From positions 31,842,217 through 31,906,216 of the forward strand of contig CM044956.1 in NCBI GenBank assembly GCA_024516035.1: a stretch of 64,000 bases of DNA, written 5' to 3'. Shown piece by piece: positions 55,908 to 64,000 of the stretch (position 1 is the first letter of the stretch; each line of letters opens with the position of its first letter). Made by a program: the position numbers and the translations under genes. The notes below the pieces were generated by a model. That model saw only the letters and a program-made list of their open reading frames with translations. It did not search any database and was not told where the DNA came from. This DNA comes from Bactericera cockerelli (Eukaryota > Arthropoda > Insecta > Hemiptera > Triozidae).

Positions 55908-56280
55908 TCTTCTTCTTCTTTTACTCTGTCTTATCCCGCTTGACCAGGGTCGACGTTGTTCAACCTCATGGTTGAGGTTGGTTGGTTTTGGCACATTTTT
56001 ACGGCTGGATGGCTTTCCTAACACCAACAATTCTATTTGATTTACGTCCTGGATTAGGACGGAGGTTTTACCCTCCATTCGCTGGGAATCGTACCAGCTA
56101 CCCACATTAACCTCACCCAGCCTCGGTAGGGCCGGAAATGCCAGCCTTCCATGTACGGAGGGAACAGAATTTTCTGTGTGAAAAATCTGCTCCGACCGAG
56201 GATCGAACTCAGTATCTCTGGACTACGGGCAGTAGTCACAATCGTTACGCCACTAAGGCTGGCTTATTAATTTGTAAATA
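55908..56280 (-). repeat. SINE family C, full-length, with 14-base target duplication
   Basis: TTGTATTTATATCT at 55894-55907 and again at 56281-56294 flanks it. On the minus strand: head CCTTAGTGGCGTAACGATTG, B box GAGTTCGATCCTC, body with GGCTGGGTGAGGTTAATGTG, and an (AAG)n tail. This copy defines the family in the window. Confidence 0.9.
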
Positions 56281-56294
56281 TTGTATTTATATCT

Positions 56295-57408
56295 ATCAGA
56301 GCTTATTTGTACATATTGTTTAAGTCATATTGTGTATAATATAATCTATGAATCCTAAAATACTGAACTCTCGCTTGTTTTTTGTTTGATATGCAAAATT
56401 GAGAAGCTTCCAAAGAAGAGACAATATTGAACTGACTGGCGTTATAGAAATGATGCGTCCTGATAACTTTTGAAGCATCTATTCAGGAGTTATCGAACTG
56501 GACTCAACGGAAACTCAATTTGGACTTGAATAATGGACAACGGATTGAAAAGGACGCACCAAGTGCAGTCACATAAGTGACTACATCTACTGATCTTTAC
56601 CGCTTTATCATCTCTGCAAGAACAAAAGGGCCATACAATTTTTTTTTAAAAGTCATGATTTCATTAAACAACAGCGACTGTAGGAGTGTAGACCCAAAAT
56701 TGTGGTACCCTTCTGGTTATAGTGATATACTTCCCATTTAGGTTCAGATTTAACTGGTAAACACAAAAATAGGAAAAGGTAAAGTGCCTTCAATAAAACC
56801 AAATTTTGAATATTTTTTGTTCAGCATTGGGTTTTTGACAATCTGTCGGTTGATGAGCAAACGCCATTACCTTTAGAGGAATTAGTGATCTTGTGACATT
56901 ATACAGGGAAATATGATTGTTAAATTAAATAAGGAGAGAGTACATATTACCCTGTAAGATCGTAATAGTGCTACAGTTCAGTTTGATTAGCTTGACTCAA
57001 GTTGACGATGACAAGTTCACATGAAAGTTTACTCAACTCAGCTGTATTGGATACTGACCGGACAGTATACCTTGGAATTGGAAATAACAATCTTCAAGAA
57101 AAGAAGAAACTGGTGCGCATTTTTTGCTGAATTGACATGGAATAGTTGGACCAGTTTTACGTGTACGAGAGTAGAGTTTAATTAATTTTAGATATCGATT
57201 TCGCGGATTGGTTGTGCCAATCTGGATAAACATACGGACTCATTAATGGTATTCATGGCAATGTATGATACCATGTGAACCTGTGATGTAATACTAAGCT
57301 TAAAGCGAACACTATGGTGTTTGGGGGTTCAGCCCGATTCACTACGTTACTTGAAGTCTAATGTTGGACAGTTTTGTTGTAGTTTCATACTACTGGGGAC
57401 TGTATTAA
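56295..57408. other. No gene seen
   Basis: Mixed-composition DNA without recognisable repeats or frames. Confidence 0.4.
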
Positions 57409-57426
57409 GGAGCGCGGTAGCGCTCC
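57409..57426. repeat. GC-rich hairpin
   Basis: GGAGCG-CGGTAG-CGCTCC, a perfect 6-bp stem, at the left of repeat family G. Confidence 0.5.
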
Positions 57427-57489
57427 GACCCGCCAAGTCAATTGAAATAGTTCGCGCGCTACCAAGAGTATACTATACGCGACAGCATA

Positions 57490-57850
57490 AGTAGCACATT
57501 TCGTGTAGTTGTAGGAGAAAAAGTACAAGTGATGGAGGAAATTGAACTACATATACAGATTGGGGCACGATAATAGACAAGCTTTTAAAAAAGAAACATC
57601 GAAATCGTTTGAGTTAAGTTGGTCAAAAACACACTGTAAAAACGTCATTTTTTTTCAAAAAATTCTGCTTCTTCTTTGACGTTGACCGCTCTACAGCCAA
57701 AACTACTGGACCGATTTTCATGAACGATGGCTCATTTTTTTTCTTCTGGGTGGTAGGTGTGCCTTTTTATGGTTTCATTATCCCAAAAGCTACCATTTGG
57801 CCGTTAATTAGGAAAAGGATCATTTTCAGAGCTCAGAATAACATTGGAGT
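57490..57850 (+). repeat. Dispersed repeat family G, copy 1
   Basis: Shares AGTACAAGTGATG, AGATTGGGGCACGATAA, TCGTTTGAGTTAAGTTGG, CGCTCTACAGCCAAAACTAC and AAAAGGATCATTTTCAGAGC with 59330-59725. The ACTACTGGACCGATTTTCA block is common in LINE 3' regions. Confidence 0.8.
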
Positions 57851-57956
57851 ATAGATATTTAATCTAGTTTATTATGTATATACCTATTCATTCACAAACC
57901 TTTCAATCCACATGTCCCGATGTGAAATTGTATAAAGGTATACTAACCCATAAATA

Positions 57957-58155
57957 GTCGCCGGTGCTGAGTGAGTTAGCGCGCTAAGCTTACCACGCAT
58001 GGTGGCCTGTATTCGATCCCCAGCTGGGCAGGAATTTTTCTGCACTTTACTTGGGTGTTTGGGGTCCACTCATACCTCGTGAGGAAAAATGAGTAGTTAC
58101 TGAATAAGTAACGACCAGTGACGGCATTACCAGAGTTAAAATAAATTAATGTAAT
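57957..58155 (+). repeat. SINE family B, copy 2
   Basis: Head GAGTGAGTTAGCGCGCTAAG, altered B box GTATTCGATCCCC, body with CTCATACCTCGTGAGGAAAA. Confidence 0.8.
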
Positions 58156-58651
58156 AGAATTTGAAAAGTAAAGGAGGCTCTTAGTAATGCTGCACTACCC
58201 ACAAAATTTTGAAGAGGCCTTGTGCTTGACCACAAATAATTTCATACAGACATAGCTATAATAAACTTGTAATGCCCAAGGAGTGAAAAAGACAAGATTT
58301 TTTTTTTCTTCTAAAATGTTGGTTAGGTATATTAGGTTCAAAAATGTAAAAAAAATCTCTAGTACCCAATGTTACATAATGTATGTGTAACATGAATGTC
58401 ATAAATATTTGGGGACCTTTTTAAGTGGGAAATGTAGAAGTTTCATAGAAAACTTTGTAAAAGCCCCTACACTACCTAATACCTATTCCTAATTAGGAAT
58501 GTTAGGTACATAGGAAGTGAAAGGCTTTTTCCTCCCTATCCAATTCTCTCTAGTAAATATTTCTTTCACTGGCCGCTAAAAATATTATTATACAAAGTAA
58601 AATAAATTGAAGCTTTTATATGTTGCAAACACCACGGGAAAATGTCAACAG

Positions 58652-58745
58652 TCCAGTTATCTCAGTGGTTAAGGCGGCACTGTGTAAAGCTGGAGATGCT
58701 AGAGGTCCGCGGGTTCGAGCTGAGACATGTGATTTTTTTTTTTTA
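58652..58745 (+). repeat. tRNA-like SINE head
   Basis: TTATCTCAGTGGTTAAGGCG (A box) and CGCGGGTTCGAGCTG (B box) with a long variable region between, like a serine or leucine tRNA. The acceptor arms do not pair, so a SINE rather than a tRNA gene. CCTCCCATTTGGGATTTTTAC at about 58973 links it to family D. Confidence 0.6.
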
Positions 58746-59329
58746 ACAAAATACTCTTTACTTTTTTTAGTTTTAAATAATTTACATTAAATTTAGTGAG
58801 TTTATGAGGTACTATTAACCTTTTTGCTGTGGGTTGTGTTGTACCTCATTTATAATATAAAATAAAAAATTAACAGTTAAAAAAAATATATTTATACATT
58901 TATTACTCAACACAATAAGCTTCGTTCTCAGTATTCTTTCACAGAAATTAATTGTAAAAATACATAGTTATCCTCCCATTTGGGATTTTTACCTCATAAT
59001 AATACATCTTGGGCATACTGCTGGAATAATGGGTCTTAAAAGTCCTTATTATTATATCTGACATAAATTAAGGAAATATGTTCAGGGTGTACCCACTATT
59101 TGAACCAGTTGAGGGGCCCATCTGGATAAAATGAATGGCACCACAGAGCATCCTTGTAAAAATCTGTGACACAGTGCCAATTTATGAAACGGGATTAATT
59201 TTAGAATAACCCGGACTATCTCTCTAATCGTTCTTCGACTTGAGGGAGGGTCTCGCTTGTTATTTTACCTTCTTTTAAACATAATTAACCGAACACAGTG
59301 AGAACGAACTCACTAAGTGAGGTTATACG
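58746..59329. other. No gene seen
   Basis: AT-rich; contains the family D body block near 58973. Confidence 0.4.
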
Positions 59330-59725
59330 CCAGAGCAAAATTAGCACAATTCTTGTAGTTGTAGGAAAAAAAGTACAAGTGATGAAGGAACTCGGACTAT
59401 AAATAAATATAGATTGGGGCACGATAAAGACAAGCTTTGAAAAAAGAACCATCAAAATCGTTTGAGTTAAGTTGGAGAAAACCAAACTTTAAAAACGTCA
59501 TTTTTTTTTATATCATTTTCTGATTCTTCTTTCACGTTGACCGCTCTACAGCCAAAACTACTTGACCGATTTTCACAAACGATGGCAAATTTTTTTCTCG
59601 TGAGTGGTAGGTGTGCTTTTTTATTGTTCTATTATAATAAAAGGGACATTTGGCCCTTAATTGGGAAAAGGATCATTTTCAGAGCTCAGAAAAAAGTTGG
59701 TGTATAGATATTCAGTATATAGTAT
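59330..59725 (+). repeat. Dispersed repeat family G, copy 2
   Basis: See the copy at 57490-57850; the two are 1.84 kb apart in direct orientation and clearly diverged. Confidence 0.8.
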
Positions 59726-59971
59726 ATTATCACTCTCCCAGATGAGTCAAAAGTCGCATATCTACTTTTTAGGTGAAAGAATAATTTGGAGAAGGATACT
59801 GTGCTTAGGTATGAATATCAAACTAAAATCTTTATCTCCACATTCAAACTGTTTCATTTATCAACACTTGTTCCTTTAAAGTCATTATTTCATATGTTAA
59901 ATAGTTTTATATTGAAACAACATGTATCATTCACCCCACACCTATACAGGGCCACTACAAAAAGTTATAAG

Positions 59972-60961
59972 ATCCCCCAAAAAATATCACTTCGTGACAT
60001 AAAAAAGTCCCGCCAAGTCGTTCCCCAAAAATATTTCAGTTCCCAAATTGATCCCTCCCTCCCTTCCCACAAAAATATATTAGTTATTTGTGACCTCCCC
60101 CAAAAAAATATTGAAATCAATTTATGGCCCCGCCTTTTATTCATTCACCTAAGTGCAACAGTATACTTATTAATAGCCTCCCCTCTCTCTTTCTTCTAAT
60201 GTCCTCTTTCTTTTGTTCCTTATTGCATGTTGGAATGTTTCCTTTACAAACTCAGAACTTAAGTCTTATTTCCTTGCTCCTTTCACCGACTTGGGCTCTT
60301 GGCGGAGTACCACCAAGCAGGTCCGTTCTTAGCCAAAGGAACTGATGTCTTGGTTTTTTTCTAAGATTATATATAAATGTAGACATATGTAAACATGTGT
60401 TCCTTGGAAATGAGCCGGAATCGTGACTTGTTCTGATGGTCCAATTCTCGTTGGTGGCAGATATTTTGCGACTTAGATACAGATAATGCATCCTTGGGTC
60501 GCGGTCGGCTAGACTTCTCATTTCCTGTTCTCCATAAGAACCATTATGTTAAATTATCTCTTTTTAATTCTTTCAAAATAGCACTGTCTATTAGATTAAA
60601 AAAAAAATTATTCCCAGTTAGTGGTACTCCGCCAAGAGCCCAAGTCGGTGAAAGGAGCAAGGAAATAAGACTTAAGTTCTGAGTTTGTAAAGGAAACATT
60701 CCAACATGCAATAAGGAACAAAAGAAAGAGGACATTAGAAGAAAGAGAGAGGGGAGGCTATTAATAAGTATACTGTTGCACTTAGGTGAATGAATAAAAG
60801 GCGGGGCCATAAATTGATTTCAATATTTTTTTGGGGGAGGTCACAAATAACTAATATATTTTTGTGGAAGGGAGGGAGGGATCAATTTGGGAACTGAAAT
60901 ATTTTTGGGGAACGACTTGGCGGGACTTTTTTATGTCACGAAGTGATATTTTTTGGGGGAT
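59972..60961. repeat. Near-perfect inverted repeat, arms 342 and 341 bases
   Basis: Arm 59972-60313 and arm 60621-60961 are reverse complements with one single-base gap that I can see. The spacer is 307 bases. Open frames found on opposite strands of the two arms encode the same peptide because of this symmetry and are not genes. No target duplication found at the outer ends. Confidence 0.95.
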
Positions 60962-61679
60962 TTTATTTATATGCAGGTTGTCAGGCTGTAGAATAATGTC
61001 TTTTATCTGTTGTAATAATACACGAGACTGCCAACAGCGGTATTTCTTTCTCTAAACAATCAGAGAAAGGGAATTTTAAAAGAGTTCACTACCCTTATCA
61101 CATGTACTCCAAACCCCTTATAGAATATCCAAAGAGTCATGTAAGGCCACTAGTGGCGGAATTTCTTGTAAGGATAAAGAAAGTCGTATAATGTTTACAC
61201 CAGTTTTTTTTTTATCCATCATAGAAATGAAGAAGGGAAATATTTTTTATTTAATAATATGATGTTTAATATTAATATGATGTTTGCCCTTGCTGGAAGC
61301 AAGTATTTCCAACATTACATTTTCTTTTATTGTTATTTACTTCTTTTTTAGAAAAATGAGATTTTATTTTCGCTCGTTTGAGCCCCCAGGCCATCTTCAG
61401 TCAAATTAAATTAGGTTTAAAATGAAATTTCTTTTCAGTGATTTAGTACTTGCTCGGTTTTTTGAAACCCAGTTACGATTCTAAGTACATTGTGTCGAGA
61501 CAAAGTGTCACAGCTTTAAATAAGATAAGACAGACTTATTAGTATCTTATTTATTCTATGGACCATACCCAAGTCCAGAAACTTAAGTCAGATTGTACTG
61601 AAAATTTACTATCACCTCATTTCCATAACCTACTGGAAGGATATGTCAGCAATAGGGAAGGGGTTCACTTGGATCATTT
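60962..61679. other. No gene seen
   Basis: AT-rich; a GCCACTAGTGGCGGAATTTC motif (GCCACTGGCGG family) at 61147. Confidence 0.4.
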
Positions 61680-61890
61680 TTTGATATCTTATACAATTCG
61701 GAAACCGACCCTACTTTACCGGTATTTTATTTAATAATATGATTATTTGCATTTTTTATCCTAGATAGGGGTTGTGACATATCAAATCCAATGATTTTGA
61801 GGTACTAATTAAGAATTTTTCATTAATTATTAGCTAACTGTTACTGTTGAGTCACCAGTGGCGGTATTCGACTTCATTTTTCTTCATTGA
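61680..61890 (+). repeat. Dispersed repeat shared with 10660-10870
   Basis: Same order of blocks as the inverted NIT2 intron 3 copy, ending GAGTCACCAGTGGCGG. Confidence 0.7.
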
Positions 61891-62734
61891 ACATTTATTT
61901 CTGTTTAACGTTCTTGGTGGTCAATACAAGTGGTCTTTGGTAAAAATGTTTCATGTTTTATTGTGATGTAGAATTGAAGATATTTAAAATAATCAATGTT
62001 GGACCATCCTACTGGTACCTGAAAGCAATTTTTTTTAGGCTTGAACGATATGGCTTTTAACGAGAAAAGTTATTGATGTGATTTTAACTGAGCGTTTCAG
62101 TTCAACCAAGCAAGAAGTGCAGTGATTTAAAGGAGGAAGTACATTCTGCAATACATGGAGGGAAAGAGGGAAAAACAGATAGTGAAGTAAGACAGGAGGA
62201 GGAAGAGGGGTTCTTAGAAACTTTTCTATTTCATTTTGTTAACGAAAATAAATGTACGACAATTTGTTTAACTTTTCCATTTCGGAAGTTTAACAAACAC
62301 CCCTACAATAATAACATCGCTTCTAATCTGAAAATGTGTAAAATGTGTTCCACCCAAACGAGACTTGTTACCCGAGTATCAGAGCGTTACATTACATCAC
62401 CTCATTTTTGCCATACTCCCTTAACATCAGAAAATACTGACTAATTTAGGGAGGGGGAGGGGGGGGGGGAGAGAGAGAGAGAAGAGCGAAATCTATTGAA
62501 TTAAACAAATCGGAGCAGAACTTCCCTTACGCTATATGAGGATGAGGATACGTAGATAAAAGTCATTTCATACAGTGTGGTTCAAGAATTTCGCTTGTTT
62601 TTCTTTAGGTACGTTTAAATTAATTAATTAAAATTTTCAGCAATATATTGTGTGAACTCACTAACTGATACTGCGAGGAATCTAATATGCTATAGCCTTA
62701 GACTGTAGACTAAACCAAATTACACTCATTCAAT
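61891..62734. other. No gene seen
   Basis: Contains a G run followed by a GA run at 62455-62483. Nothing else recognised. Confidence 0.4.
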
Positions 62735-62925
62735 TATCCAGGTAGCGTAGGGATCCGTTGGTTCGAATCTCACCCTATGCATGAATATTTCCTCATTTAT
62801 TTGAGTTTGTGATCACGTAAAAATAAGACTTTTAAAGGTTCGGTGGTAGAAAATGCTTTGAGCATTAACATCGCCTGGTGGTTAATGCTTCCACTAAAGA
62901 GTAGTGTTGTTATTATAATTGGAGT
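62735..62925 (+). repeat. SINE family E, better copy
   Basis: tRNA-like B box GGTTCGAATCTCAC after a weak A box, then a body ending ACATCGCCTGGTGGTTAATG and CTTCCACTAAAGAG, shared with 30715-30910. Confidence 0.6.
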
Positions 62926-64000
62926 TTCAACCAATCAGAGCGCACTATAGCCCGAATTGAGGGACAGTCTGGCTTATGTTAACTTCCTCTTTTATAATTC
63001 GGTCCTAAAGGTCCTATTCCCCCTACGCGTCTGAATTTTTTGAAAATCTAAAAAAAAAATCTAAGTATGACTTATTTTCTGTTTCACCCCAAGCGATTTA
63101 TTTTTAGAAAAAGCTACGAGTTAATTAACATCTCCGGGTGGTAGTAGCTTCCAGTCAGGTCACTATGACTGCATTATCATTTACTGTGGACCTTCTTATT
63201 TTTTACTCTTTCTAAATGTCCTTAAAGCTACTTGCATCTCCTCTCCCTGACTGTCTCTCCATACCTTTAGCCCATACCAGGACCTAGGGCTCATAGCACC
63301 AGATTGTGCTCAGCCACGTGCAAATGAAGTGTCCATCCCTCCTCTCCCATCCCTCCTCCCCCATCCCTCCTCTCCCCACACCGGGATCCCGACCGAAGCG
63401 AGAGTGTGAGAAAGTTTAAGCACACAACACACCGTTTAACATGATCCACTTTATTTGTACTAGGAGGAGGAAAGAAAAACAAAACTGTTTCACAATTATA
63501 ATTAAATATTAATCTCTCCTCTGCTACATTTTACTCTTTTTTGTTTAGGTCCGTGATCTCAAATCTAGGACCTCTGTAACTTGTTCCGTCTAGTTGTAGC
63601 ACATTATTTCCGTCAGTATTTTTTACGAGTCGTTTTCCCTACGGTGCGCCGCGCCATAAATCACAAATGATGTGGAAGTGGTATAAGCTTTAGAACTGAA
63701 ATTTACTTTAGGATTCCATCCATATTGATATTGGTTATAGTGTTTCAAACAACACTGTCGAAGAGTTGTTTTCTGAGTACCCTGCACTGTCATAAACTGT
63801 AGGTAACTCTTAAACGGTTCTAGAAGCTTGGAAAATAAATAATAATAATATCTCTCATTTTTAATGTTTGATGTGGACTGATCAGTTCCGTTATTCCACC
63901 AGTATCATCATCTCAAGACTATAATGTGGTGAAAATCCCAAATGGGGGGATGCATCACATAACTTGAAATGCAAAAAATAAGGTGGTGGGAACTTAACAC
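62926..64000. other. No gene seen; small CCATCCCTCCTC repeat
   Basis: Three tandem copies of CCATCCCTCCTCTC-like units lie at 63332-63376. 63890-63955 carries an inverted family D body block. No coding signal. Confidence 0.45.

Noticed and set aside
58652..58727. Possible tRNA gene (serine or leucine type)
   Set aside because: A and B boxes are present, but the acceptor stem does not pair and a SINE-type body follows.
60124..60810. Two identical-looking peptides encoded on opposite strands
   Set aside because: They result from the inverted duplication. The frame has no domain and both copies are explained by the repeat.

Overview
The window is AT-rich nuclear DNA from an arthropod, most likely an insect. 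The evidence is spliced genes with GT-AG introns whose proteins resemble animal enzymes, together with Ty3/Gypsy, jockey-type, mariner and Harbinger-like transposons and many tRNA-derived SINEs. A hemipteran is possible, but I cannot fix the order from sequence alone. Almost all of the 64 kb is repeats; two host genes can be reconstructed exon by exon.

Layout. 1-3480: 3' part of a Ty3/Gypsy element (gag zinc knuckles, protease, RT, RNase H, integrase), intact apart from one frame change at 2001. 4805-8070: a DNA transposon with TTA target duplications carrying a scrap of U2 snRNA, followed by nested foldback repeats. 8427-13468 (+): six coding exons of an omega-amidase (NIT2-type nitrilase), 286 codons. 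13780-14330: a broken mariner. 21799-16295 (-): five exons of dolichyldiphosphatase (DOLPP1 type), 238 codons, tail to tail with NIT2. 22075-30640: repeats, including a 3.2 kb inverted-terminus element filled with degenerate copies of a short motif and a 1.2 kb inverted-terminus element with internal tandem repeats. 31215: a possible first exon of an unknown gene. 33036-33834: a foldback element. 36273-36651: a CA-rich satellite. 41023-42232: a fresh 5'-truncated LINE with a 14-base target duplication. 47880-48838: a 25-bp minisatellite. 45700-64000: few recognisable genes; two CpG-rich patches and one splice-bounded open stretch hint at exons of an unidentified gene. 59972-60961: a near-perfect inverted duplication with 342-base arms.

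The two enzymes belong to unrelated pathways: breakdown of alpha-keto acid amides, and recycling of dolichyl diphosphate in N-glycosylation. Their adjacency implies no joint function. I found no bacterial-type system, CRISPR array or virus. The most unusual material is repeat architecture: nested foldbacks, a recurrent motif array, SINE families with AAG or GAT tails, and a recurring terminal palindrome in one LINE-like family.
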